This document shows positions 28,325 to 37,542 of a DNA stretch of 64,000 bases, in pieces. The stretch spans positions 1-64,000 of the forward strand of contig NZ_PJMC01000012.1 of assembly GCF_002892795.1 (NCBI RefSeq), given 5' to 3'. The position numbers and the translations under genes were made by a program. How positions within the stretch are numbered: position 1 is the stretch's first letter; each line of letters begins with the position of its first letter. The notes beneath the pieces are model-generated. The model saw nothing but the letters and a program-made list of their open reading frames with translations. It made no database searches and was not told the origin of the DNA. This DNA is from Arthrobacter sp. AFG20 (GTDB lineage: Bacteria > Actinomycetota > Actinomycetes > Actinomycetales > Micrococcaceae).

Positions 28325-28356
28325 CATACCCCCTCAATGAGATGGGTATGAGGGGG
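28325..28356. promoter_or_regulatory. Interleaved CsoR/metal-type inverted repeats upstream of the oxidase
   Basis: CATACCC (28325-28331) pairs with GGGTATG (28344-28350), and CCCCCTCA (28329-28336) pairs with TGAGGGGG (28349-28356). Poly-C/G palindromes with ATACCC/GGGTAT ends resemble copper-responsive CsoR sites. It lies about 190 nt upstream of the oxidase start in the only intergenic space available. The rest of the 278-nt gap shows nothing else I can name. Confidence 0.45.
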
Positions 28357-28413
28357 TGGCCGTCATAAGGCGGAGACCAGGCGAAGAAGCCGCGCCCGCC
28401 GGGGCCGTGGTGC

Positions 28414-30027
28414 TTAGAACAGCGGGGCGAGCCCGTTCCAGCCGGCGCTGATGCGCACCCGGGAGGCAAACAGGCCTGTGCCAAGCCCGGGGTAGAGCCA
28501 CAGGACGCCGGCGGCGTCGCGCGCCAGCAGGTCCGGGTTGCGGTCACCGTTGAAGTCGCCGGGACTTACGACGGCGGTCATGGCGTTCCAGCCGGCGCCC
28601 ACGCGGACGCGGGGGAGCCAGCCGCCCGTGCCGCTGCCGCGGTAGAGCCACAGGACACCGGTGGCCCGCTCGCGGGCCAAGACGTCGACGCTGCCGTCGC
28701 CGTTCATGTCACCCGGGCCCACCAGAGCGTTGAAGGTGTTCCAGCCGGCGCCCACGCGGACGCGGGGGAGCCAGCCGCCCGTGCCGTTGCCGCGGTACAG
28801 CCACAGGAAACCACTGGCAGACTCTCGGGCAAGGACGTCCACGCGCTGGTCACCGTTGAAATCACCAGGACCGATGATGGCGCTCATGGCGTTCCAGCCG
28901 GCGCCGATCCTGGTCCGGGGAAGGAAACCGCCGGTGCCGTTGCCGCGGTACAGCCAGAAGATGCCGGTGGCGTCCTCCCGGGCGAGGACGTCCAGCGGGC
29001 CGTCGCCGTTGAAGTCACCGGGCGTCTCAAGGGCGCTATAGCCCCGCCAGCCGTTACCGATCCGCGCGCCGGGGAGCGGACTGCCGCGGCCGTTCCCGCG
29101 GTACAGCCGCAGCTCGGCCGTTGCCGTGACCCGGGCAAGAATGTCCGTGTTCCAGTCTCCGTTGAAGTCGGCCGTCGACCGGGACAGGGTAGATGCCGGA
29201 ACAGGCAGGGGAGTGAAGGCGTAGGGGTCGCAGGTCAGGTCGTAGTCCCGGACGTCGTCGTACCACTGCGATAGGTACACGCGGCCGCCGGAGAAGCTGG
29301 GCGCGCGGCAAAGATTCAGGGCTTCGGCGGGGAAATCCAGCCGCCCGGCGGTGGCCCACACCGGAACGCCGGAGAGCCGCCAGGAACCGGTGATGCTGGC
29401 CCAGCCCGAGGCGAACGAGTACAGCCCATAGGAATAGCCGGAATCCCGCAGGCCACGCATGAGGCCCTCGACGATGTACCGGTTTTCGCGCTGCTGCGCA
29501 GCGCCCGCGGTGGGCCACGGCTGGGCCGGGCGGGGTTCGACGTCGATCCACACCACGCGCGGCGCAAACGGGACCCGCGCCAGGCTTGCAACCGCAAACC
29601 TGGCTTCCGCGTAGCCGACGTTGGAAAGCTGCCCCGCCCGGGTGGCCGCCGACCACGGTCCCGAGGATCGGTGGGCGGTGAGCTGGGCGGGCGTGGGGAA
29701 GGCGGCCATGGTGTAGGCCTGGGCCGGCTTGCGGTTGCTGGACGCCCAGGCAACCTGGCTGGCCAGGCACGGATTCTCCGTGAAGGGCAGTCCCTTCGTC
29801 AGGCCGATCACCACGAACTGGGACGCCGCCGGCGGGAGGGGCAGGCCAAAGCCGCCCATCGACGTCGGGCACTGGGGCCAGGAGATGTCATGCCCGTTCA
29901 GTGATACTGCGCGTGCGGGAGCGGCGGCGGGCAGGTATCCAAGGAGGAGGGCGAGCAGGACCAAAAGGCCCGTCAGCATATGCCGTGCGGAAGATCCGGC
30001 CCCAGAATGATGAACTTTTCCGTCCAT
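28414..30027 (-). CDS. Secreted GH25-like TIM-barrel protein with five FG-GAP/VCBS repeats
   Basis: A 537-aa secreted protein. A signal peptide (hydrophobic segment about 18-40) precedes a glycoside-hydrolase-25-like barrel: NGHDISWPQCP, RVVWIDVEPRP, SYGLYSFASGW and VYLSQWYDD. The C-terminal half has five repeats of about 50 residues, each with a calcium-loop-like DFNGD...D core and a WLYRGNGTGG-type strand. The catalytic acids of GH25 lysozymes are only partly evident, so enzymatic activity is uncertain. ATG 30027 has AAGGAG 8 nt upstream. Confidence 0.75.
   Translation of the reverse strand: MDGKVHHSGAGSSARHMLTGLLVLLALLLGYLPAAAPARAVSLNGHDISWPQCPTSMGGFGLPLPPAASQFVVIGLTKGLPFTENPCLASQVAWASSNRKPAQAYTMAAFPTPAQLTAHRSSGPWSAATRAGQLSNVGYAEARFAVASLARVPFAPRVVWIDVEPRPAQPWPTAGAAQQRENRYIVEGLMRGLRDSGYSYGLYSFASGWASITGSWRLSGVPVWATAGRLDFPAEALNLCRAPSFSGGRVYLSQWYDDVRDYDLTCDPYAFTPLPVPASTLSRSTADFNGDWNTDILARVTATAELRLYRGNGRGSPLPGARIGNGWRGYSALETPGDFNGDGPLDVLAREDATGIFWLYRGNGTGGFLPRTRIGAGWNAMSAIIGPGDFNGDQRVDVLARESASGFLWLYRGNGTGGWLPRVRVGAGWNTFNALVGPGDMNGDGSVDVLARERATGVLWLYRGSGTGGWLPRVRVGAGWNAMTAVVSPGDFNGDRNPDLLARDAAGVLWLYPGLGTGLFASRVRISAGWNGLAPLF
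28420..29175 (-). repeat. Five tandem in-gene FG-GAP repeats of about 150 bp
   Basis: The C-terminal half of the secreted protein consists of five copies of a unit that encodes DFNGD-x3-DxLAR and LYRGNG-type strands. Copies two to four are nearly identical at DNA level over long stretches (for example the segment encoding GWLPRVRVGAGWN recurs twice), pointing to recent duplication. Confidence 0.8.
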
Positions 30028-30109
30028 CGCCAGCGCTCCTTTGCTCCCATCAGTTTACGTCCCGCCGCGTCTATTCGTGCTTCCGGCTTGGGTCGCGCAC
30101 AATTACCCC

Positions 30110-31120
30110 ATGGCAAAAACCAGTGCCCGGATGCCCCGGCTTGAGGATGTGGCTGAGCGCGCGGGAGTCTCGCACCAGACCGTGTCCCGGGTGATCAACA
30201 ACCACCCCAACGTCAGCAAGGCCACGCGTGAGCGCGTCGAGGCAGCGATTGCCGAACTGGGGTACCGGCGAAACACCGCGGCGCGGAGCCTGGTCACCCG
30301 GAAGTCGCAGACCATCGGCGTGCTCGGCAGCGAGCTGTCCCAGTACGGTCCGGCCAACACGTTGCTGGGCGTTGAGCATGCCGCGCGCGATGCCGGCTAT
30401 TTCGTCAGCATCGCGGCCCTGCGCGCGGTGAGCCGCGAGGCGATCTTCGATGCCATCCGGCACTTCCTGGACCAGTCGGTGGACGGCATTGTGGTGATCG
30501 TGCCGCATTCCGAGACGCTCCTTGCCCTCGAGGAACTGAAACCCGGCGTGCCCGTGGTGGCCGTGGGATCACTGGGCAGTGAGTCGGTGAGCGGCGCCAT
30601 GGTGGACCAGAAACGGGGCGCCGAGCTCGCCGTCGGGCATCTGATTGAGCAGGGCCACCGCCGGATCGGGCACATTGCCGGCCCGCAGGACTGGATCGAC
30701 GCCGTGGCGCGCGCCGAGGGCTGGAGCGCGGCCCTGCGCGCGGCAGGACTGGATGACAACCTCGTGGTTGAAGGGGACTGGAGCGCCGGGAGCGGCTACG
30801 AGATCGGGCGGAAGCTGGCTTCAGAGCGGACTGCAACGGCGCTGTTCGTGGGCAATGACCAGATGTCCCTCGGCTTGCTCCGCGCCTTCAGCGAGGCCGG
30901 CGTCCGTGTGCCCGAGGACGTCTCCGTGGTGGGTTTCGACGACCAGCCGGAGTCGGGCTATTTCACGCCGCCCCTCACGACCGTGCGGCAGGACTTCGAG
31001 GAGCTCGGCCGGCGTTGCATGGATCTGATGCTGCGCGCCATCGAGAAGGGGGACACGGTGAGCACCACGGTGGTGGAGCCTGAACTCGTGGTCCGCGGGA
31101 GTACCGCCGCCCCCGCCTGA
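30110..31120 (+). CDS. LacI-family regulator of arabinose genes (copy 1)
   Basis: A 336-aa LacI-type repressor. The helix-turn-helix is RLEDVAERAGVSHQTVSRVINNHPNVS and the hinge contains YRRNTAARSL. The sugar-binding domain has GHIAGPQDW and VSVVGFDDQPESGYFTPPLTTV. It is immediately upstream of araBDA on the same strand and probably controls it through the palindrome at 31165-31180. A close paralogue sits at the other end of the ara operon. Confidence 0.9.
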   Translation: MAKTSARMPRLEDVAERAGVSHQTVSRVINNHPNVSKATRERVEAAIAELGYRRNTAARSLVTRKSQTIGVLGSELSQYGPANTLLGVEHAARDAGYFVSIAALRAVSREAIFDAIRHFLDQSVDGIVVIVPHSETLLALEELKPGVPVVAVGSLGSESVSGAMVDQKRGAELAVGHLIEQGHRRIGHIAGPQDWIDAVARAEGWSAALRAAGLDDNLVVEGDWSAGSGYEIGRKLASERTATALFVGNDQMSLGLLRAFSEAGVRVPEDVSVVGFDDQPESGYFTPPLTTVRQDFEELGRRCMDLMLRAIEKGDTVSTTVVEPELVVRGSTAAPA

Positions 31121-31151
31121 TCCGGCGTCCGCCCGAAATCAATGAAGGTAC

Positions 31152-31181
31152 TTGACGGAGTAAGTTGTTAGCGCTCACAAT
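31152..31181 (+). promoter_or_regulatory. araB promoter with LacI-type operator
   Basis: TTGACG (31152-31157), an 18-nt spacer and CACAAT (31176-31181) make a promoter. The operator TTGTTAGCGCTCACAA (31165-31180) lies in the spacer and overlaps the -10, so a bound LacI protein would block RNA polymerase. The same palindrome in perfect form (TGTTAGCGCTAACA) is at 41792-41805 upstream of chvE. Confidence 0.7.
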
Positions 31182-31223
31182 AGTTTCAGCCCGGAAAGCA
31201 ACGGGCCTTTATCTGGAGGATTC

Positions 31224-32978
31224 ATGGACGTCACAGCAGACGGCAGCGAAAACTATGTCATCGGGGTGGACTACGGCACCCTGTCCGGCCGGGCCGTGGT
31301 TGTGCGGGTCCGGGACGGCAAGGAACTCGGCAGCGGCGTGTTCGACTACCCGCACGCGGTAGTCACGGATGTGCTTCCGGCGGACGTGGCTGACGCTGCC
31401 GAGGGAACAGCCGCCCGGCTGCCCGGGGAATGGGCGCTGCAGGTGCCCAACGATTACCGCGACGTGCTGCGGCACGCTGTTCCCGCCGCGATCTCGGACG
31501 CCGGGATCGACCCGGCCGCCGTCGTCGGAATTGCCACGGACTTCACCGCCTGCACCATGGTTCCCGTCAAAGCCGACGGCACCCCGCTCAACGAACTGCC
31601 CGGATACGCCAACCGGCCGCACGCCTACGTCAAGCTCTGGCGGCACCACGCTGCGCAGGGCCAGGCCGACCGGATCAACGCGCTGGCCGCCGAGCTCGGC
31701 GAATCATGGCTGCCGCGGTATGGCGGTCTGATCTCGTCCGAGTGGGAGTTCGCCAAAGGGCTGCAGCTGCTGGAGGAGGATCCCGAAGCCTATGCCGAAA
31801 TGGACCACTGGGTGGAGGCCGCCGACTGGATCGTCTGGCAGCTCTGCGGCAACTACGTCCGCAACGCCTGCACCGCCGGTTACAAGGGCATCTACCAGGA
31901 CGGGCACTACCCGTCCGCTGACTTCCTCGCCGCCCTGAACCCGCAGTTCAAGGACTTCGTGAGCGCCAAGCTGGACCACACCATCGGCCGCCTGGGCGAC
32001 GCCGCGGGTTACCTGACTGCCGAGGCCGCCGCCTGGACCGGGCTGCCGGCGGGAATCGCCGTCGCCGTCGGCAACGTGGACGCGCACGTTACCGCCCCGG
32101 CAGCGAAGGCCGTGGAGCCGGGCCAGCTCGTGGCCATCATGGGCACCTCCACCTGCCACGTCATGAACGGCGCCGAGCTCCATGAGGTGCCCGGCATGTG
32201 CGGCGTGGTGGACGGCGGCATCGTCGACGGGCTCTGGGGCTACGAGGCCGGACAGTCCGGCGTGGGCGACATCTTCGGCTGGTTCACCAAGTACGGCGTC
32301 CCGCCGGAATACCACCAGGCAGCGGCCGAAGCCGGACAGGGCATCCACGAATACCTGACGGACCTGGCCTCCGGGCAGGCGATCGGCGAGCACGGCCTGA
32401 TAGCGCTCGACTGGCACTCGGGCAACCGGTCCGTGCTGGTGGACCACGAGCTCTCCGGCGTGGTGGTCGGCCAGACCCTGGCCACCCGGCCGGAGGACAT
32501 CTACCGGGCACTGCTCGAGGCCACCGCCTTCGGCACCCGCACCATCGTGGACGCCTTCCGTGATTCCGGCGTTCCGGTGAAGGAGTTCATCGTGGCCGGC
32601 GGACTGCTGAAAAACCGGCTCCTCATGCAGATCTACTCCGACGTGACCGGCCTCCAGCTCTCCACCATCGGCTCCACGCAGGGCCCGGCCCTGGGCTCGG
32701 CCATCCACGCGGCCGTTGCCGCCGGGAAGTACGCCGACGTCAGGGCCGCCTCCGAGGCGATGGGCGCGGCTCCCGGTGCGGTCTACACACCCATCCCGGA
32801 GAACGTCGCGGCGTACGAAGAGCTGTTCCGCGAGTATCGGACCCTGCACGACTACTTCGGCAGGGGAACCAACGAGGTCATGCACCGGCTCAAGGCCATC
32901 CAGCGCAGCGCCGCCCAGTCCCAAAACTCCCACTCCCTGCACGCTGAATCCCTGACCGCTGAGGAGGTTTCCGCATGA
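31224..32978 (+). CDS. araB: L-ribulokinase
   Basis: A 584-aa FGGY-family kinase phosphorylating L-ribulose to L-ribulose-5-phosphate. AraB features are the N-terminal VIGVDYGTLSGRAVVV, ATDFTACTMVPV, GNVDAHVTAPAA, MGTSTCHVMN and the C-terminal FIVAGGLLKNRLLMQIYSDVTG. ATG 31224 follows CTGGAGG. It heads the araBDA-epimerase-lacI operon and overlaps araD by ATGA. Confidence 0.96.
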   Translation: MDVTADGSENYVIGVDYGTLSGRAVVVRVRDGKELGSGVFDYPHAVVTDVLPADVADAAEGTAARLPGEWALQVPNDYRDVLRHAVPAAISDAGIDPAAVVGIATDFTACTMVPVKADGTPLNELPGYANRPHAYVKLWRHHAAQGQADRINALAAELGESWLPRYGGLISSEWEFAKGLQLLEEDPEAYAEMDHWVEAADWIVWQLCGNYVRNACTAGYKGIYQDGHYPSADFLAALNPQFKDFVSAKLDHTIGRLGDAAGYLTAEAAAWTGLPAGIAVAVGNVDAHVTAPAAKAVEPGQLVAIMGTSTCHVMNGAELHEVPGMCGVVDGGIVDGLWGYEAGQSGVGDIFGWFTKYGVPPEYHQAAAEAGQGIHEYLTDLASGQAIGEHGLIALDWHSGNRSVLVDHELSGVVVGQTLATRPEDIYRALLEATAFGTRTIVDAFRDSGVPVKEFIVAGGLLKNRLLMQIYSDVTGLQLSTIGSTQGPALGSAIHAAVAAGKYADVRAASEAMGAAPGAVYTPIPENVAAYEELFREYRTLHDYFGRGTNEVMHRLKAIQRSAAQSQNSHSLHAESLTAEEVSA

Positions 32979-33685
32979 GCGCACTGCTGGAAACCATTGC
33001 CCGTATCCGCCGCGAGGTCTGCGAACTGCACGCGGAACTGACCCGGTACGACCTCGTGGTCTGGACGGCAGGGAACGTGTCCGGCCGTATCCCCGGCTAC
33101 GACCTCATGGTCATCAAGCCCTCGGGCGTCTCCTACGATGACCTGACGCCCGAAACCATGGTGGTCACCGATCTCTACGGCACCCCGGTCAGCGGCACCT
33201 CCACCGGCGGGAACGGCACGATTGTTGAGTGGGGCAACCCGGCGCTCACGCCGTCGTCGGACACCGCCGCGCATGCCTACGTCTACCGGAACATGCCCGA
33301 CGTCGGCGGTGTGGTCCACACGCACTCCACGTACGCCACGGCCTGGGCCGCGCGGGGCGAGGAGATCCCGTGCGTGCTGACCATGATGGGCGACGAATTC
33401 GGCGGTCCGATCCCGGTGGGCCCGTTTGCGCTGATCGGTGACGATTCGATCGGCCAGGGAATCGTGGAGACGCTCAAGAACTCCAACTCCCCGGCGGTGC
33501 TCATGCAGAACCACGGCCCGTTCACCATCGGCAAGGACGCCCGCTCCGCGGTTAAGGCCGCCGTGATGTGTGAGGAGGTGGCCCGCACGGTTCACGTCTC
33601 CCGGCAGCTCGGCGAACCGCTGGCCATCGACCCGGCCCAGATCGAGTCGCTCTACGACCGCTACCAGAACGTTTACGGCCGCTAG
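32975..33685 (+). CDS. araD: L-ribulose-5-phosphate 4-epimerase
   Basis: A 236-aa class II aldolase-fold epimerase making D-xylulose-5-phosphate. Family motifs are [27 protein letters not shown], the metal-binding [14 protein letters not shown] and [12 protein letters not shown]. It follows araB with an ATGA overlap and precedes araA. Confidence 0.95.
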   Translation: MSALLETIARIRREVCELHAELTRYDLVVWTAGNVSGRIPGYDLMVIKPSGVSYDDLTPETMVVTDLYGTPVSGTSTGGNGTIVEWGNPALTPSSDTAAHAYVYRNMPDVGGVVHTHSTYATAWAARGEEIPCVLTMMGDEFGGPIPVGPFALIGDDSIGQGIVETLKNSNSPAVLMQNHGPFTIGKDARSAVKAAVMCEEVARTVHVSRQLGEPLAIDPAQIESLYDRYQNVYGR

Positions 33686-33740
33686 TACCGGCCCCGCATA
33701 CCGCGGCCCAGCACTCAAGACTTTTCAAAAGGAGACACCA

Positions 33741-35261
33741 ATGCCCAGCGCCAACAACACCTCCCTCGAGCACTACGAGGTCTGGTTCCTCACCGGCAGC
33801 CAGCACCTCTACGGCGAGGACGTCCTGAAGCAGGTGGCGGCCCAGTCCCAGGAGATCGCCGCCGCCCTGAACGCGTCCTCAGACGTCCCGGTCAAGCTCG
33901 TCTGGAAGCCCGTGCTGACGGATTCGGACGCGATCCGCCGCACGGCGCTGGAAGCCAACTCGGACGATTCCGTGATCGGTGTGACGGCGTGGATGCACAC
34001 GTTCTCCCCGGCCAAGATGTGGATCCAGGGCCTCGACCTGCTCCGCAAGCCCCTCCTGCACCTGCACACCCAGGCCAACGTGGAACTGCCCTGGGCGGAC
34101 ATCGACTTCGACTTCATGAACCTGAACCAGGCCGCGCACGGCGACCGCGAGTTCGGCTACATCCAGTCCCGGCTGGGCGTGCCGCGCAAGACTGTCGTGG
34201 GCCACGTATCCAACCCGGAGGTGGCCCGCCAGATCGGCGTATGGCAGCGCGCATCCGCCGGCTGGGCCGCCGTCCGGAACCTGAAGCTGACTCGCTTCGG
34301 GGACAACATGCGCAACGTCGCCGTCACCGAAGGTGACAAGACCGAGGCGGAGCTGCGCTTCGGCGTCTCGGTCAACACCTGGTCCGTCAACGAGCTCGCC
34401 GACGCCGTGCACGGCGCCGCGGAGTCCGACGTCGACGCCCTGGTGGCCGAATACGAGCGCCTTTACGATGTGGCGCCGGAACTTCGCTCCGACGGAGCCC
34501 GCCATGAGTCCCTCCGCTACAGCGCCCGCATCGAGCTCGGGCTGCGCAGCTTCCTCGAAGCCAACGGCTCTGCCGCCTTCACCACGTCCTTCGAGGACCT
34601 CGGCGAGCTACGGCAGCTGCCGGGCATGGCCGTCCAGCGGCTCATGGCCGACGGCTACGGCTTCGGCGCCGAGGGCGACTGGAAGACGGCCATCCTGATC
34701 CGCGCGGCCAAGGTCATGGGCGCCGGGCTGCCCGGCGGCGCCTCGCTCATGGAGGACTACACCTACCACCTGGTGCCCGGCCAGGAGAAGATCCTCGGCG
34801 CTCATATGCTCGAGGTCTGCCCCTCCCTGACCACCGCCAAGCCGCGCGTCGAAATCCACCCGCTGGGCATCGGCGGCAAAGAGGACCCGGTCCGCATGGT
34901 CTTCGACACCGACGCCGGCCCCGGCGTCGTCGTCGCACTGTCCGACATGCGCGACCGGTTCCGCCTCGTGGCGAACGCCGTCGACGTCGTCGACCTCGAC
35001 GAGCCGCTGCCCAACCTCCCGGTGGCACGTGCCCTCTGGGAGCCGAAGCCCGACTTCGCCACTTCGGCCGCCGCCTGGCTGACCGCCGGGGCCGCGCACC
35101 ACACCGTACTCTCCACCCAGGTGGGCGTGGACGTGTTCGAGGACTTTGCCGAGATCGCGCAGACCGAACTGCTCACCATCGACGAAGGCACCACGCTCAA
35201 GCAGTTCAAGAAGGAACTCGCCTGGAACGCCGCCTACTACAGGCTGGCCGGCAGGCTGTGA
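33741..35261 (+). CDS. araA: L-arabinose isomerase
   Basis: A 506-aa isomerase converting L-arabinose to L-ribulose. Characteristic sequence: [30 protein letters not shown] segment (here [15 protein letters not shown]), the active-site region [36 protein letters not shown], and [12 protein letters not shown]. It has its own GGAG box (AAAAGGAGACACCAATG) and overlaps the epimerase gene by GTGA. Confidence 0.96.
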   Translation: MPSANNTSLEHYEVWFLTGSQHLYGEDVLKQVAAQSQEIAAALNASSDVPVKLVWKPVLTDSDAIRRTALEANSDDSVIGVTAWMHTFSPAKMWIQGLDLLRKPLLHLHTQANVELPWADIDFDFMNLNQAAHGDREFGYIQSRLGVPRKTVVGHVSNPEVARQIGVWQRASAGWAAVRNLKLTRFGDNMRNVAVTEGDKTEAELRFGVSVNTWSVNELADAVHGAAESDVDALVAEYERLYDVAPELRSDGARHESLRYSARIELGLRSFLEANGSAAFTTSFEDLGELRQLPGMAVQRLMADGYGFGAEGDWKTAILIRAAKVMGAGLPGGASLMEDYTYHLVPGQEKILGAHMLEVCPSLTTAKPRVEIHPLGIGGKEDPVRMVFDTDAGPGVVVALSDMRDRFRLVANAVDVVDLDEPLPNLPVARALWEPKPDFATSAAAWLTAGAAHHTVLSTQVGVDVFEDFAEIAQTELLTIDEGTTLKQFKKELAWNAAYYRLAGRL

Positions 35262-36172
35262 CCGAATCCGGGGCGGCAACCGAATTCAAGATCCGGGCGG
35301 GGGAGTACGCCGCAGCCATCACTGCACGGGCGGGTGCGCTGCGGGAGCTCCGTTACCGGGGACGGGACCTCATCGTTCCGTTCCCCGAGGGCGGGCCCAT
35401 CCCCGACTACCGGGGCATCATCGCGGTGCCCTGGCCCAACCGGATCGCCGACGGCAGGTACACGTTCGACGGCGCCGAGTACGAGCTGCCGGTCAACGAG
35501 ACGGACCGCGGCTGCGCCCTGCACGGGGTGGCGTTCCCCCTGGACTGGGACCTGGAGTCGCATAACGAGTCGTCGGTGACGCTGTCCTGCACGCCGCAGC
35601 CGACGGTGGGATATCCGCACGAGGTGCGCATCGTCGTCGAGTACCGGCTTACGGAGGACGGCCTGCACAGCCGGGTCACGGCGTCGAACCTTGGCGGTAC
35701 CGCGGCGCCCTACGGGGTCTGCCCGCACCCCTACCTGGTGGCCGGGCCCGCGCCGCTCGATGAGTGGACCCTCGACATTCCCGCCGGGCAGTTCCTCGAG
35801 GTCACGCCGGACCGGCTGCTGCCGAAGGAAACGCGCTCCGTGGCGGGGCACGAGTTCGACTTTCGCACGCCGCGCACCATCGGCGCCACGAAGATCGACC
35901 ACGCGTTCACCGACGTAGCGTTCGACGGCGGCGGGCTCACCCGCGTGCTGGTCCGGGACCCGGGCGGAACCGGCGTCGGAATGGCCTGGGACCGCACCTG
36001 CCAGTGGCTCCAGATCCACACCGCCGACAAGCAGCCCCCGGCCCCCAACCGGCTGGGCCTTGCCGTGGAACCCATGACCTGCCCTCCTGATGCCTTCAAC
36101 AGCGGCGTGGACCTGATCCGGCTGGAGCCGGGCACCACGCACGAGGCATCCTGGAGCATCTTCGGCACGTGA
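35258..36172 (+). CDS. Aldose 1-epimerase family protein
   Basis: A 304-aa galactose-mutarotase-like protein. Supporting segments are [32 protein letters not shown] (conserved His), GVCPHPYLV (second conserved His) and [19 protein letters not shown], with the catalytic Glu. It probably interconverts anomers of arabinose for the isomerase. GTG 35258 overlaps the araA stop by GTGA. Confidence 0.9.
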   Translation: MTESGAATEFKIRAGEYAAAITARAGALRELRYRGRDLIVPFPEGGPIPDYRGIIAVPWPNRIADGRYTFDGAEYELPVNETDRGCALHGVAFPLDWDLESHNESSVTLSCTPQPTVGYPHEVRIVVEYRLTEDGLHSRVTASNLGGTAAPYGVCPHPYLVAGPAPLDEWTLDIPAGQFLEVTPDRLLPKETRSVAGHEFDFRTPRTIGATKIDHAFTDVAFDGGGLTRVLVRDPGGTGVGMAWDRTCQWLQIHTADKQPPAPNRLGLAVEPMTCPPDAFNSGVDLIRLEPGTTHEASWSIFGT

Positions 36173-36185
36173 CCCATTCGACGCA

Positions 36186-37211
36186 GTGAGCCCAAACACG
36201 ACGCCACGTCCTCCCGTCATGGAGGACGTGGCGCGCCTCGCGGGCGTGTCCCACCAGACCGTGTCGCGGGTGCTGAATGCCCATCCGAACGTCAGTGCCC
36301 AGACCCGCAGGCGCGTGGAACGCGCCATTGCGGAGCTGGGGTACCGCCGCAACACCGCTGCGCGCAGCCTGGTCACCCGGCGTTCCCAGGCCATCGGGGT
36401 CCTGGGTGCCGGTACCGCACACTACGGTCCGGCGAACACGCTGCTGGGCGTCCAGCAGGCGGCCCGGAACGAGGGCTATTCCGTCAGCATGGCCAGCCTC
36501 AGCGAGGTGACGACCGCCGGCATCCACGATGCGCTCGAGCACTTCCTGCTGCAGTCCGTGGACGGGATCGTGGTGATCGTCCCGCACGAGACGATGCTGG
36601 AATCGCTGCATGCCATCGCGCTGTCCGTCCCGCTGGTTGCCGTGGGGTTCGGCGCGGATGAACACCTGACGGTTGCGGCGGTGAACCAGCGCGTTGGTGC
36701 GGCCCTCGCCGTGCAGCACCTGGTGAACCTCGGCCACACCGCGATCGCCCACGTTTCGGGGCCGCAGGACTGGATTGATGCCGCGGCCCGGACCGAGGGC
36801 TGGCGGCGCACGCTGAATCAGGCCGGACTGCCGGAGGGCGTCCTGATCCAGGGGGACTGGAGTGCCGAAAGCGGCTACCGCGCCGGACTGGAACTGGCGG
36901 CCGCCGGCGACGTCACAGCCCTGTTTGCGGCGAACGACCAGATGGCCCTGGGGGCACTGCGCGCGTTCAGTGAGGCAGGCCTGCGCGTGCCCGAAGACAT
37001 CAGCGTGGTGGGCTTCGACGACCAGCCGGAGGCCGCCTATTTCGTCCCGCCGCTTACCACGGTGAACCAGGGGTTCAAGGAACTCGGCGCGCGCTGCATC
37101 CGGATGCTGCTGTCCGACATGGCCCACGGCCCCTCGGCAGCGGCTTCGGTCCTTAACCCCAGGCTCGTGGTGCGGGGCTCAACCGCCGCGCCGGCAGAAC
37201 CAGCCCAATAA
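36186..37211 (+). CDS. LacI-family regulator (copy 2), paralogue of the one at 30110
   Basis: A 341-aa LacI repressor at the end of the ara operon. HTH: VMEDVARLAGVSHQTVSRVLNAHPNVS; hinge: YRRNTAARSL; effector domain: HVSGPQDWIDAAARTEGW and VVGFDDQPEAAYFVPPLTTV. Whole blocks match the 30110 copy, including the recognition helix SHQTVSRV, so both may bind the same operator but respond to different sugars. GTG 36186 is 14 nt after the epimerase stop. Confidence 0.88.
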   Translation: MSPNTTPRPPVMEDVARLAGVSHQTVSRVLNAHPNVSAQTRRRVERAIAELGYRRNTAARSLVTRRSQAIGVLGAGTAHYGPANTLLGVQQAARNEGYSVSMASLSEVTTAGIHDALEHFLLQSVDGIVVIVPHETMLESLHAIALSVPLVAVGFGADEHLTVAAVNQRVGAALAVQHLVNLGHTAIAHVSGPQDWIDAAARTEGWRRTLNQAGLPEGVLIQGDWSAESGYRAGLELAAAGDVTALFAANDQMALGALRAFSEAGLRVPEDISVVGFDDQPEAAYFVPPLTTVNQGFKELGARCIRMLLSDMAHGPSAAASVLNPRLVVRGSTAAPAEPAQ

Positions 37212-37231
37212 AGCACCACTCGCTCTTAACC

Positions 37232-37272
37232 AGCAGAGCCCCTCCGCGGTTGTCACCGGGAGGGGCTCTGCT
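37232..37272. terminator. Terminator between the ara operon and the sugar ABC operon
   Basis: Perfect 14-bp arms AGCAGAGCCCCTCC (37232-37245) and GGAGGGGCTCTGCT (37259-37272) with a 13-nt loop lie between convergent units. No long T-run follows, but position fits a shared terminator. Confidence 0.75.
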
Positions 37273-37298
37273 GTGTTGCTCGGTTGGGGAGTAGCGCG

Positions 37299-37508
37299 TC
37301 AGTGGATGACTTCGCGCGTCATCCCGAACGGGACCCGGTCGGAAAGCGCGGCCGTATAGTTTCCCGGCCGGTGGCGGGTGACCAGTATGCCGTGCACGCC
37401 GGTGAGCATGGCCAGTTCCTGGAGGTCCTTCACGGCTGCTTCGAGGTGCTCGTCCAGGGCGTGCCGGTTCGTGACGTGGATGTCGATGGAATCGAGGAGG
37501 GCGGTCAT
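37299..37508 (-). CDS. Small 69-aa protein at the end of the sugar ABC operon
   Basis: A 69-aa soluble protein, LLDSIDIHVTNRHALDEHLE at the N-terminus and RVPFGMTREVIH at the end. It has a clear ribosome binding site (GAAAGGATCC before ATG) and follows the permease gene by about 35 nt on the same strand. I do not recognise a domain. The conserved-looking HGILVTRHRPGNYTAALS segment suggests a folded protein. Confidence 0.6.
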   Translation of the reverse strand: MTALLDSIDIHVTNRHALDEHLEAAVKDLQELAMLTGVHGILVTRHRPGNYTAALSDRVPFGMTREVIH

Positions 37509-37542
37509 AATGGATCCTTTCTGCTGGCTGTAGGCCGGTTGT

